Shown: piece by piece, positions 50,316-58,733 of the stretch
How the letters are laid out: the number at the start of each line of letters is the position of its first letter
Numbering within the stretch: the stretch's first letter is position 1
Source: Euzebya rosea
Lineage (GTDB): Bacteria > Actinomycetota > Nitriliruptoria > Euzebyales > Euzebyaceae
Direction: 5' to 3'
Length of the DNA: 64,000 nt
Assembly (NCBI RefSeq): GCF_003073135.1
Contig: NZ_PGDQ01000009.1
Span: 124,001 to 188,000 of the forward strand
Notes under the pieces: generated by a model
Seen by the model: only the letters and a program-made list of their open reading frames with translations
Database searches by the model: none
Told to the model about the DNA's origin: nothing
Program-made: the position numbers and the translations under genes

Positions 50316-51401
50316 ATGGCCACACCTCTTGCCTCATCACGGGTGCTCCACCTCGAGCCGCCCCGGACCCGGTGGGCCGGCGTGGGGATGCTCGCGGCGT
50401 CCCAGGCCGGGCACGTCGCGGTCTGGCAGGCGCGAGCGCTGGGCCTGACGGCGGAAGCCATCAGACGACGCGCCGTTCGCGAAGCATGGACGCGTGTCCA
50501 CCACTCGGTCTGGCGCCTGCCCGGCGTTCCTGCTTCCGTGCTCGGGCGGCTGTGGGCTGCGGCGCTGGCGATCGCCAACACCTCGGCCGCGTCCCGTCTC
50601 GCGGTCGACCCTCCGGACCTGGACGACCTTCGTCGGGTGCTGGGCGACCTGGTGATGGTCACCGGGTGGTCAGCCGCCGGTCTGAGCGGGTTCGATCGGG
50701 GGCGGTCGCTGCGACCGCAGCTCGCGGTGCCGGCGACCGTCACGACCCGACGGGCGGCGGTGGACCTGGTGCGCAGCCGACGTGGGGTCGCCGGATTCTG
50801 GGACGACCACGACGGCCTGCCGGTGGCGATTCCCTCGCGGATGCTCTGGGACGCCGCGCACCTGTCGAGGGGGACGATCGGCGCCGTGGAGGCCCTGGGC
50901 GACCTCGCGACCCATCTCGACCGCACCCGCCGGTTCGCGGTGGAGGAGCTGCTGGGGCTCGTCGACGAACCAGCTGCGTTCGGACTGCCGAGCAGGCCCC
51001 CTCCGCTGCTGCGGGCATGCGCTGAGGAGCTGCGGCCCGGGTTCTCCCACTCACGGACCGAGGACGTGGCACGTCGGATCGCCTCCTCGGTGTGTGCGGA
51101 GCTGGGACTCCGACTCCACCCGACGCCGTACGACATCGTCGACGACAGCGGACGGATACTCGGAGAAGCCGATCTGGCCATCCCGGACATCCGCTTCGAC
51201 GGCGAGATCGATGGTCCCCACCACGAGTCGCCCAGCCAGCAACGGCACGATCGCCGGCGCGACCGCAACGTCAGGCGCATCGACTGGGTCGTGGAGCGCT
51301 ATCCCACACGCATGATCGACGACGACCGCGACGCGTACCGACGCCGGTTCCGGTCCGACGTCGTCGCCCGGGCCGGGGCGGTCGGACGGGCCGTCGGTTG
51401 A
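50316..51401 (+). CDS. AbiEi-like N-terminus with C-terminal DUF559 endonuclease-like domain
   Basis: A 361-residue protein. The N-terminal ~60 residues look like an AbiEi-type winged-helix region (GMLAASQAGHVAVWQARALGL, WTRVHHSVWRLPG). The C-terminal ~100 residues resemble a DUF559/Vsr-like nuclease fold: GEADLAIPDIRFDGEIDG, then the Gln-Arg-His-Asp segment and VVERYPTRM. Proteins of this type are common orphan genes in actinobacteria and the role is unknown; toxin-antitoxin or mobile-element origin is possible. ATG 50316 chosen by HTH start; earlier in-frame codons lie in the repeat. It sits between intergenic repeat copies B and C. Confidence 0.75.
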   Translation: MATPLASSRVLHLEPPRTRWAGVGMLAASQAGHVAVWQARALGLTAEAIRRRAVREAWTRVHHSVWRLPGVPASVLGRLWAAALAIANTSAASRLAVDPPDLDDLRRVLGDLVMVTGWSAAGLSGFDRGRSLRPQLAVPATVTTRRAAVDLVRSRRGVAGFWDDHDGLPVAIPSRMLWDAAHLSRGTIGAVEALGDLATHLDRTRRFAVEELLGLVDEPAAFGLPSRPPPLLRACAEELRPGFSHSRTEDVARRIASSVCAELGLRLHPTPYDIVDDSGRILGEADLAIPDIRFDGEIDGPHHESPSQQRHDRRRDRNVRRIDWVVERYPTRMIDDDRDAYRRRFRSDVVARAGAVGRAVG

Positions 51402-51438
51402 CGCGTTTCGGCGCATCGACGCGGGGCACGTTCTTCGC

Positions 51439-51888
51439 ATGAGCACTCCGCAGCAACCAGAACTCCACCGCAGCAAGGAAACCCCGGAGATGGACCTCGA
51501 CAACGTCGCGGGCGACCTCGAGGGTCGAGATCAGCCCGGACAGTCGGGCGGCAAGGGGCGTCCGGTTCCGAAGGACAACCAGCAGGGACACCACCCGGCC
51601 AGGGAGCAGGACAAGCCCGACCTCGACAAGTTCGCGGCCAAGCTCGGCCTGGTCGACGACGAGTCGACACCGGACGACGTTCGCACGGATGCGCCGGCGT
51701 CGGCCGGCGCAGAGCCGGCAGCGCCGTCGAGGAGCCTGACCGGCGAGGCTGCCAGGGCCATCTCGTCGCTGGAGAGCGCTGGACGGGCGGCCGCCGCTGC
51801 CTCGCTCGCGCTCACCGCACGCACTATGCGGCTGGCTGCTGACCTCGTGGACCGCCTCGGCGACGACGTCGCCCCGCGCCGCGCCTGA
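51439..51888 (+). CDS. Hydrophilic low-complexity protein, unknown function
   Basis: A 149-residue polar protein rich in Asp, Glu, Pro, Gln and Ala, likely disordered in the first 90 residues (QPELHRSKETPEMDLDNVAG), with a helical C-terminus (SLTGEAARAISSLESAGRAA). No signal or membrane segment. Coding composition is plausible, no family recognised. Ribosome-binding site not evident. Confidence 0.55.
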   Translation: MSTPQQPELHRSKETPEMDLDNVAGDLEGRDQPGQSGGKGRPVPKDNQQGHHPAREQDKPDLDKFAAKLGLVDDESTPDDVRTDAPASAGAEPAAPSRSLTGEAARAISSLESAGRAAAAASLALTARTMRLAADLVDRLGDDVAPRRA

Positions 51889-51989
51889 GACGTCGACGCT
51901 CGCGCCGGTGTCGTGTCCGGGACGGTGCGTCAGGCCAGCCGATGCGTCGGACCGGCCACGCGCAAGGCCGACACTGCGTCCGGTCATTC

Positions 51990-52040
51990 GCCGCAGGGCC
52001 ACATCCGCCGCAGGGCCTCATCCACCGCAGGGTCTCATCC
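51990..52040. repeat. 17-bp tandem repeat, 3 copies
   Basis: GCCGCAGGGCCACATCC, GCCGCAGGGCCTCATCC and ACCGCAGGGTCTCATCC follow directly, each differing at 1-3 positions, plus a partial fourth unit ACAGGGCC. Confidence 0.85.
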
Positions 52041-52065
52041 ACAGGGCCGGGCCGGCGCACAGCCC

Positions 52066-52208
52066 GTGTGCGCTGGACGACCTCTTGGGCCGCCGAAGGC
52101 CCACACCCCCTCGCTTGGTGTGCCACGCCGGCCCGCCAGAGGTGGGCATCCCACACATGGGCCACCCCCGTGTGGGATGCACGCCCTCAGTGGGTGGGTA
52201 TCGCACAC
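52066..52208. repeat. Intergenic repeat family, copy C
   Basis: Cores: GTGTGCGCTGG (52066-52076), GTGTGCCAC (52118-52126), ATCCCACAC (52148-52156), GTGTGGGATGC (52170-52180), ATCGCACAC (52200-52208). It has the same short GTGTGCGAT-type motif family, in both orientations, as copies A and B. Confidence 0.6.
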
Positions 52209-52233
52209 GATGGTCGCGGGCGACCGGCCCGGC

Positions 52234-52309
52234 CACGGCCCCCACGCCCGGTCACGGCCCCCACGCCCGGTCACGGCCCCCACGCCCGGTCACGGCCCCC
52301 ACGCCCGAG
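52234..52309. repeat. 19-bp tandem repeat, 4 copies
   Basis: Unit CACGGCCCCCACGCCCGGT repeats at 52234, 52253, 52272 and 52291; the last copy ends CCCGAG instead of CCCGGT. Nearly identical copies indicate recent expansion. No spacer variation, so it is not a CRISPR array. Confidence 0.92.
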
Positions 52310-52322
52310 ACCGGCCTCACCC

Positions 52323-52360
52323 GGCCCGGGTGGCCGAACCCGGCCCGGGTGGCCGAACCC
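52323..52360. repeat. 19-bp tandem repeat, 2 copies
   Basis: GGCCCGGGTGGCCGAACCC is present twice, exactly, at 52323-52341 and 52342-52360, ending 3 nt before the stop codon of the minus-strand DUF4916 gene. Confidence 0.9.
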
Positions 52361-52363
52361 GGG

Positions 52364-52906
52364 CTAGGGGAGGACGCCGACGTGGGCCATCGCCATGCGG
52401 ACGAGGCGGTCCTGGCCGCCGGTCATCTCGGTGGCGACGAGGGGGGACGTGGCGTCCTCAACGCTCATCCACGAGAAGTCGAGGGTGTCCTGGCTCGGGG
52501 CGCACTCACCGCTCACCGGCACGACGTAGACGAGGCTGACCGCATGCTGGCGGGGGTCGGAGTAGCCGGTCCTGGACGGCTCGGGGAAGTACTCGGCCAC
52601 CGTGAAGGGGGAGGGGTTGGGCGGCAGCAGCGGCTCGGCGTCCGGTCCGAGGTCCTTGGTCAGGTGACGCCACAGCGAGTCACGGATGGTCTCGCCGTAC
52701 AGCACTCGGCCGCTCACGATGGCGCGGGAGACCGTGCCGTCGGGGCGGGGACGCAGCAGCAGGCCCACCTTCGTCACCGTCCCGAGGTGGTCGGTGCGCA
52801 CCGGGACGGCCTCGACGTACACCGTCGGGACGCGTTCGCGGATCCAGGACAGCTCTTCGTCCTCCAGCCAGCGGTGCTGGGTGGACAGGATGTCGGCGTC
52901 GCTCAC
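52364..52906 (-). CDS. DUF4916 (Nudix-like) protein
   Basis: A 180-residue protein of the actinobacterial DUF4916 family, a Nudix-like fold: WLEDEELSWIRERVPTVYVE, SGRVLYGETIRDSLWRHL, GYSDPRQHAVSLVYVVPVSG and the C-terminal DRLVRMAM. The classical Nudix Glu pattern is incomplete, so hydrolase activity is uncertain. GTG 52906 gives the family N-terminus (MSDADILSTQHRWLEDE); AAGGAC is upstream. Convergent with the repeat region. Confidence 0.75.
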   Translation of the reverse strand: MSDADILSTQHRWLEDEELSWIRERVPTVYVEAVPVRTDHLGTVTKVGLLLRPRPDGTVSRAIVSGRVLYGETIRDSLWRHLTKDLGPDAEPLLPPNPSPFTVAEYFPEPSRTGYSDPRQHAVSLVYVVPVSGECAPSQDTLDFSWMSVEDATSPLVATEMTGGQDRLVRMAMAHVGVLP

Positions 52907-53008
52907 TCGGGGGTCCTTCCCGCGGGGGTGGGTCTCGGCCCCGCAGTGTGGCACGCCGGACCCGACCCGACCGGCCGCGGACCCTCGACCCTGTTAGGGT
53001 CTGCACGG

Positions 53009-53044
53009 ATGGGCAGCAGCACGAGCGGCACTGTCAGTGGTTGA
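53009..53044 (+). CDS. Possible 11-codon leader peptide overlapping the TPR-like gene start
   Basis: ATG 53009 opens an 11-codon frame (MGSSTSGTVSG) whose TGA at 53042-53044 overlaps the GTG start at 53037. TAGGGT at 52995-53000, 8 nt before the ATG, is a good leaderless -10. It may be a coupling leader peptide, or the real start of the following gene may differ. Low confidence. Confidence 0.3.
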   Translation: MGSSTSGTVSG

Positions 53045-53954
53045 GTCGACCAGCGAGACAGCACCGTCGCTGGGAAGAGACGCGCTGAGCGGTCGCCTCG
53101 AGCGTGCGCTCTCCGCGCTCGAGGGCCGGGACGGTCCGTCCATCCAGTGGCGACGCGCCTGGCTGCTCACCGCCGCGGGGCGGTACGGCGATGCGCTGGA
53201 GGCCTGCGAGCAGGCCAAGCAGGGTGCGCCGATCATCCAGGCCGCCGCGCTGATGGCCGAGGCGATGCTGTACCGCCAGGTCTCGCTGCACGCCCGGGCC
53301 GAGGTCGCCGACGACATGGCGCTGGAGACGCTGAGGGCCTCCCGGGTGCGCAGCCCGTCGGTGCGGGCCGCCATCCGGGTCGGGCAGGTGGCCGACGCCG
53401 TGGGGCTCGGCGCCGACGATGCGGTCCTGGCACGACGGGTCAAGGTGGCGGCCGGGGCCGTGACGACCGCGGGGTCCTGGCGGCAGAGTGTCCGCCTCAC
53501 GTGGGTCCGGGGAGAGGTCGCCATGGTCCGTGGCGCCTACCGTGAGGCCGACCGTGCCTTCGGCACCGGCGCGCGGATCGCCCACGACCAGGGCGCCCGC
53601 CGCCACGAGGCCAAGTCACTGATCTTCCTCGCGGCGGCATCGGCCGCTCGCGACCAGCAGTCCGAGGCCGTCCGGCTGGCCCGTCGCGGCCTGCAGCTGG
53701 CCGCCCGCTGCGGTGCGGCCCCGCTGGTCTGGCCGGCCGAGCTGATCCTCGCCGAGGTGGACACCGACGCCGCCGACGAGCACCTCGACCGGGCGCGGCG
53801 AGTGGCAGGCGGGCTGATCGACTCGCTGCCCGAACCCCTCCAGCAGGAAGCGCGCGAACGACCGCCGGCCAGCTGGTTGCTGGCGCTCGGCCGTACGCAC
53901 GCGGCCCACGGCACGACCGACGGTTCCCCGCTGGAGATCCCCACCGATGCCTGA
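53037..53954 (+). CDS. TPR-like helical repeat protein
   Basis: A 305-residue helical protein with repeated ~34-residue Ala/Leu-rich units (RRAWLLTAAGRYGDALEACEQA, RGEVAMVRGAYREADRAFG, AARDQQSEAVRLARRGLQLA), typical of tetratricopeptide or similar scaffolds. No catalytic or DNA-binding domain. GTG 53037 is the first in-frame start; see the leader peptide entry. It precedes the GAF-PP2C gene by 98 nt and may share its transcript, suggesting a signalling scaffold role, which is inference. Confidence 0.72.
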   Translation: MVESTSETAPSLGRDALSGRLERALSALEGRDGPSIQWRRAWLLTAAGRYGDALEACEQAKQGAPIIQAAALMAEAMLYRQVSLHARAEVADDMALETLRASRVRSPSVRAAIRVGQVADAVGLGADDAVLARRVKVAAGAVTTAGSWRQSVRLTWVRGEVAMVRGAYREADRAFGTGARIAHDQGARRHEAKSLIFLAAASAARDQQSEAVRLARRGLQLAARCGAAPLVWPAELILAEVDTDAADEHLDRARRVAGGLIDSLPEPLQQEARERPPASWLLALGRTHAAHGTTDGSPLEIPTDA

Positions 53955-54052
53955 GACCGCGGTGTCGAGTTGTCCCCGCGTGCACCGGTCGTAGGCTTGG
54001 ACGGCCGCGCCCACCCCCTGCGCGACGTCCGGACGCCTCCCCACACATCGCG

Positions 54053-55768
54053 ATGACCTCCACCGACGCCACCGCCCCGGGCGCTGACCGGGCACCCCAC
54101 ACCACCGAGGGGGTGCTGACGGCACTCACCGGCCTGATCCGACACCTCGCCAGCGCCACGACCGTCGTCGAGGTGCTGACCGCGCTCGTCGACACCGTCG
54201 TCGACGCCACCGAGGCGACGGGCGCCGCGGTGCTGGAGCGGCACGCCACCACCGGACGGGTCGAGGTCGCCGTCGACACCGGCCTGGACCTCCCCGCCGA
54301 CCAAGCCGCACTGGCAACGCTGTGGGCGACCAGCGACCGCGACCGGCCCCAGGCCTGGACCGACGCGGCAGGCGTGCCACCGCCGCTTCGTGGCCTGACC
54401 GGATGGGGCGCCGGCCTGGTCATCGACGTCGGTGCGGAGGAACCGGCCGACCGGGTCCTGCTGGTCGCCGGCGAGCACGCCCCCGCCCACCTGCAGTCCT
54501 GCCGCGACATGGCGATGGCCGTGGCTCCGGCGCTCGACGCCCTGCGTCAGCACCAACGCATGGCCCGCACGCGCAACCTCCTGGACCGTGTGACGGAGCT
54601 GGCCGCACGGCTCACCCGTGCAGGGACCGTCTCGGGCCTGCTCACCGCGCTGGTCGAGGAGGTCGCCGACCTGGATGTCGTCACGGCCACTGTGGTCTGG
54701 CGCATGGTCGCCGATCCCGACGCCGACCGACTCGTGGCCGAGGCCGAGGCGGGCCCCGGCCTGCGCGTGCTGCAGCACGGCATGGACGAGGCGGTGGAAC
54801 GACGGATCCGCGGTGTCCTGGCCCCCGGCACCTCTCGCGCCGGACGGGCCATGCTCGGCGCCCCCGCCCCCCTCGCGGACGGGCGGCTGCTGACGCTGCT
54901 GCTCATCGGTGAGGACCCGCGGCGGGCCCTCGGCCTTCTGCACGACCGCCCCCTCGACCCCGAGGTCCACGGCGTCCTGTCGACCCTCGCCGGGGCGCTC
55001 GGCCCGGCGCTGGTCAACGCCGGCCTCGCGACCGAGCGACGAACGTTGCTCGGCACGTTCAGCCGCACCCTGCGTCCGGGGCGGGTACCGGCCGGCACCG
55101 ACATCGGCGTCGAACACCACCCCAACACCACGGCTGCGGAGTCCTTCGGCGGTGACTTCTTCGACTGGTTCCAGCCCGACGAACACCGTGTCCTGCTCGC
55201 CCTCGGCGACGTGGCCGGCAAGGGTGTCCCGGCTGCCGCGGCCGCCAGCATGGCGGTCTGGTCGCTCCGAGCGCTGGGCCGCCAGGGGACCGGGCCGAAC
55301 GTGCTGGCGCGGCTGCTGGACACCGCGGTCGCGGAGGAGCTCGGCGGCGAACGCTTCGTCACGCTGGCCCTGCTCGACATCGACACCACGACCTGGCGCG
55401 TGCGCATGGTCCTCGCCGGCCATCCCGCACCGTTGCTGCTGCGACAGACCACCCCGCTGGAGGAGCTGGACCTGCACGCCGATCGCCCGCTCGGCGTCAT
55501 GCCGCTCGGGCCGGCGTTCACCACCCACGAACGGCAGCTCGAGCCGGGTGACGCGTTGGTGTTGTTCACCGACGGTGCGACCGAGGCCCAGGCCCCCGAC
55601 GGTCAGCGGCTCGGCAGGGACCGCCTCCGGGCGGCAGCGGAGGCCGCGTGGACGCCCGGGGCCGTCCGGGCAAGCGAGATGGCGGGGGCGCTCTGGTCCG
55701 CGGTGCATGCTTGGTCCGGTGGGCCCCCCGACGACGACTGCGCGCTCATCGTCCTGCGCAGACCCTGA
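54053..55768 (+). CDS. GAF-domain PP2C/RsbU-type serine phosphatase
   Basis: A 571-residue signalling phosphatase. Two GAF-like regions occupy about 20-170 and 180-330 (TTVVEVLTALVDTVVDATEA; TVSGLLTALVEEVADLDVV). The C-terminal ~200 residues are a SpoIIE/RsbU-type PP2C domain: SFGGDFFDWFQPD (metal Asp), LLALGDVAGKGVPAAA, LVLFTDGATEAQAPDG and the final DDDCALIVLRR. Such enzymes dephosphorylate anti-sigma-factor antagonists in partner-switching systems. ATG 54053. No anti-sigma or antagonist gene is present beside it. Confidence 0.9.
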   Translation: MTSTDATAPGADRAPHTTEGVLTALTGLIRHLASATTVVEVLTALVDTVVDATEATGAAVLERHATTGRVEVAVDTGLDLPADQAALATLWATSDRDRPQAWTDAAGVPPPLRGLTGWGAGLVIDVGAEEPADRVLLVAGEHAPAHLQSCRDMAMAVAPALDALRQHQRMARTRNLLDRVTELAARLTRAGTVSGLLTALVEEVADLDVVTATVVWRMVADPDADRLVAEAEAGPGLRVLQHGMDEAVERRIRGVLAPGTSRAGRAMLGAPAPLADGRLLTLLLIGEDPRRALGLLHDRPLDPEVHGVLSTLAGALGPALVNAGLATERRTLLGTFSRTLRPGRVPAGTDIGVEHHPNTTAAESFGGDFFDWFQPDEHRVLLALGDVAGKGVPAAAAASMAVWSLRALGRQGTGPNVLARLLDTAVAEELGGERFVTLALLDIDTTTWRVRMVLAGHPAPLLLRQTTPLEELDLHADRPLGVMPLGPAFTTHERQLEPGDALVLFTDGATEAQAPDGQRLGRDRLRAAAEAAWTPGAVRASEMAGALWSAVHAWSGGPPDDDCALIVLRRP

Positions 55769-55775
55769 CCGCATC

Positions 55776-56627
55776 GTGACCGGGGTCCGAAACGGCGTGC
55801 TCGCCGCGGTGCTGCTCGTGCTGCTTGCCGGGTGCCTCCCGGAGGTGCCGGCGCCGGTGGTCGTGCAGACCATGGCCCCCGGCCAGGACGACATCCTGCT
55901 CGCTCGCGACGCCCTCGGTGAGGACGTCGTCGCCGTCGCCCGGCTGATCATCGCCGCGCCGTCGCGTCTCGAGGAGCTGCGCTTCGAGGTCGAGCGTGGC
56001 GCGCCCCAGCGCGCAGTCCAGGAGGCCCTCCGACAACATGCGGCGGACCTCATGGCGGACTCGGACGCGTTGCTGGCCGACGCCGCAGCGCTGCGGGCCG
56101 AGGTCGGGCCCGACCCGCTCGGTCCCGTGGCGCATGCCGCCGCGATGGCGGCCGAGCTCGGCGAGCTCGGCCGCGTGACGGCGGGGGAGATCACCCGCGA
56201 CGTCGACAGCCTGACCCCCGTCATCGCCTTCGACACGGCGCTGGACGACCTCGTCGAGGCGTGGAACGTCCGGGGCTCACGCAGCCAGCAGGTCGAGCGG
56301 TTCGAGCTGCTGGTCGCCGAGGCCGACGGCCTGGTCAGCGCCGCGCGACGGCTCGACGTCGGCGACTGCACCCTGCTTCGCACCAACAGGATCCGCTGGG
56401 CCGAGCTGCTGGCGGTCCGCACTGCAGCGCTGCGCGACGCGGCGCTGGAGCGTGCTGGCACTCGGTTCGACGAGCTCCGCGACCAGTTCTCGCGCGCTCC
56501 GCTGGGGGAGGATCGGGCCGTGGCGGACTCCGAGACGATGGCCTGCTGGGCTCGCGGCTCGTCGGTCGAGGACCGCGGCGAGCAGGCACAGGCGCTGGTC
56601 GACGGCATCCGCTCCGAGCTGGGCTGA
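55776..56627 (+). CDS. Predicted lipoprotein, helical, unknown function
   Basis: A 283-residue predicted lipoprotein: GTG start, short signal peptide with lipobox VLLAGC, then a helical, Ala/Glu/Leu-rich body (LFDALGEDVVAVARLIIAAP-like and ERFELLVAEADGLVSAARRLD). Two cysteines (DCTLL, ACWARG) could be disulfide-bonded. Begins 7 nt after the phosphatase stop, so likely co-transcribed. Family unrecognised. Confidence 0.75.
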   Translation: MTGVRNGVLAAVLLVLLAGCLPEVPAPVVVQTMAPGQDDILLARDALGEDVVAVARLIIAAPSRLEELRFEVERGAPQRAVQEALRQHAADLMADSDALLADAAALRAEVGPDPLGPVAHAAAMAAELGELGRVTAGEITRDVDSLTPVIAFDTALDDLVEAWNVRGSRSQQVERFELLVAEADGLVSAARRLDVGDCTLLRTNRIRWAELLAVRTAALRDAALERAGTRFDELRDQFSRAPLGEDRAVADSETMACWARGSSVEDRGEQAQALVDGIRSELG

Positions 56628-56669
56628 GGGCGCTCGGACGGCCGATGGCGTGCGGCTACCCTTGATCCG

Positions 56670-58688
56670 GTGAGCGAACAAGACGACATCGAGGTCATCG
56701 ACCTGCGTCAGCGCGTCGAGACCCTTCCTCGCCAGACCCGCCTGGTGCCTCCCACCGAGCGCGACGGTCGCGGGTCGGTCGGCCGGTCCCCCCGACGCCG
56801 GTGGGCGGGTGCCGTCGTCGGTGCGCTCCTCGTCGTCGGCCTCGCCTGGGCGGGTGTGGCGGCCCTGACCCTCCTGCGGATCCGTGGGGACGTCGGGGAC
56901 ACGCGGACCGCGCTGCTGGACGCGCGCAGCGTCCTGACGGCCGGTGAGGTGGAGCGGGCTGCGGAGCTGTTCGGCATCGCCGCTGCAGACCTGCGGGATC
57001 TCCCCGACCGGGTCACCGGTCCGGCGGTGTGGCCCGCCCGGTTGGTGCCGACGTACAACCGCACCCTGGACGCGGTCGCCGAGCTCGGTCGGGCCGGCGG
57101 CCTTGCCGCCGCCGCGGCAGGTCAGGTCGCCGAGGTCCTCGCCGAGGGAGAAGGAGGTCTCGGCGCGCTCACGCCACGGGACGGCCGTGTCCCGGTGGAC
57201 CGCATCGCGGCGTTGACGCCCATGCTCGAGGCCGCCGCAGCGGACGTCGGGACCGCGCTGCAGATGGCCCGCGACGTGCCGACCACGGGGGTGGACGATG
57301 CGGTCGTCGAGGGCCGTCGCGAGTTCATCGAGGTGCTCGAGCCCACGGCCGACCAGCTGGCGCTCGGAGCGGAGGTCACAGAGGTGCTGCCCCGCATCTT
57401 CGGAGCGGATGGACCCAGGCGCTACGTGGTGATGGCCTCCAACCCGACCGAGGCACGTGGCACGGGCGGGTTCTTCGGCGGGTACACCGTGATGGAGGCA
57501 GACAACGGCGAGCTGTCCTTCGGGCCCGTCGGTGAGACCCTGGACCTCCCGGTGCCGCCGGACCCCAGCGTCGTGGAGTGGGTGGACCCCTCCCTGGAGG
57601 AGCGCTGGGCGCTGTACGGCGGCTCCACGCGCATCCGCAGCATCAACATGACGCCCGACTTCCCCTCCGCCGCGGGGATGGTGGAGAACTACTGGGCAAG
57701 CGTCCTGGGGGACCCAGTCGACGGCGTCATCGCCGTCGACCCGTTCGCCTTCGAGGCGATGCTGGAGATCAACGGTCCGATCCAGGTCGGTGACCTGGGC
57801 GAGGTCTCCTCCACCGAGGTGGTGGAGTTCGTCAGCCACTCCGCGTACTCGCTGATCGGCAACCCGATCGAGCGGAAGCGGCTGATCGGCAACGTGGCGG
57901 CCCAGACGCTGCAGGGGTTCCTCGACGGTCCGGGCGACGTGACGCCCGCCGCGGTGCTGGACGCGCTCGGCAGCATGACGGCACGGGACAGCCTGCTCAT
58001 CCACTCGGTCCACCCCGACGAGCAGGCACTCCTGGAGGAGGCGAACCTCGCCGGCAAGCTCGAGGCCGGTCCGGGAGACATGCTCGCGATCATCCTGAAC
58101 TCGGGATCGGGCTCCAAGATCGACTACTTCCTCGATCGGACCGTGCGCTACGACGTGGCCCTCGAGGACGATGGCGTCGCCACGGGCGTGGTGTCCGCCG
58201 GGTTCGTCAACACCGCACCCACGTCGGGTGAGCTGGCGTACATGATCGGACCGCCCGACACACCGGTTGACTTCGGCGCAGGCGACAACGTGACCTACGT
58301 CTCGGTCTACACCGCACCCGGGACGACCTTCTTCGAGACCCCCGACATCGGCTACGCCGACCTGCCGACCAGCTCGTCGATCGAGCTCGGCTTCCCGGTC
58401 GCGTCGACGTGGATGTTGATCCCGTCGGGCCAGTCCCGGGAGCTGATCTACTCCTGGTCGACCCCGGGGGCCTGGACCGAGGAGGGCGACGAGGTCGTCT
58501 ACGCGCTGCGCTACATCCACCAGACCGCAGTTCGGCAGACCGAGGTCGAGGTCCGTGTCGCCGTTCCCGACGGCATGGACGCCGTCGACCTGCCCCCTGG
58601 GGCCGAGGTCGTGGACGGGGAGGTCATCCTGACGCTCGAGCCGCAGTCCGACGTCGACCTCGAGGTCCGGTTCGCCCCCCGTCGGTGA
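56670..58688 (+). CDS. DUF4012-family membrane protein of an exopolysaccharide locus
   Basis: A 672-residue protein with one N-terminal membrane helix (VVGALLVVGLAWAGVAALTLL) followed by a long extracytoplasmic part. Segments such as PRRYVVMASNPTEARGTGGFFGGYTVME and FPSAAGMVENYWAS are typical of DUF4012, a family found in actinobacterial polysaccharide clusters. Its biochemical role is unknown; envelope or capsule assembly is the inference from context. TACCCT lies 7 nt upstream of the GTG start, indicating a leaderless transcript. First gene of the locus. Confidence 0.87.
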   Translation: MSEQDDIEVIDLRQRVETLPRQTRLVPPTERDGRGSVGRSPRRRWAGAVVGALLVVGLAWAGVAALTLLRIRGDVGDTRTALLDARSVLTAGEVERAAELFGIAAADLRDLPDRVTGPAVWPARLVPTYNRTLDAVAELGRAGGLAAAAAGQVAEVLAEGEGGLGALTPRDGRVPVDRIAALTPMLEAAAADVGTALQMARDVPTTGVDDAVVEGRREFIEVLEPTADQLALGAEVTEVLPRIFGADGPRRYVVMASNPTEARGTGGFFGGYTVMEADNGELSFGPVGETLDLPVPPDPSVVEWVDPSLEERWALYGGSTRIRSINMTPDFPSAAGMVENYWASVLGDPVDGVIAVDPFAFEAMLEINGPIQVGDLGEVSSTEVVEFVSHSAYSLIGNPIERKRLIGNVAAQTLQGFLDGPGDVTPAAVLDALGSMTARDSLLIHSVHPDEQALLEEANLAGKLEAGPGDMLAIILNSGSGSKIDYFLDRTVRYDVALEDDGVATGVVSAGFVNTAPTSGELAYMIGPPDTPVDFGAGDNVTYVSVYTAPGTTFFETPDIGYADLPTSSSIELGFPVASTWMLIPSGQSRELIYSWSTPGAWTEEGDEVVYALRYIHQTAVRQTEVEVRVAVPDGMDAVDLPPGAEVVDGEVILTLEPQSDVDLEVRFAPRR

Positions 58689-58733
58689 CCCCGGCGGGGG
58701 CTGATCACGCGGAACAGGCGGTACGCTTCCGGC

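Larger units (their letters stand above)
51889..52363. other. 475-nt noncoding region packed with repeats
   Basis: No supported gene. It contains a 17-bp repeat (51990-52040), copy C of the intergenic repeat family (52066-52208), a 19-bp tandem repeat of four copies (52234-52309) and a second 19-bp tandem repeat of two copies (52323-52360) that ends 3 nt before the DUF4916 stop codon. Confidence 0.8.

Noticed and set aside
52234-52309. Tandem array as a possible CRISPR
   Set aside because: Units are adjacent with no unique spacers and no cas genes nearby, so it is a minisatellite.
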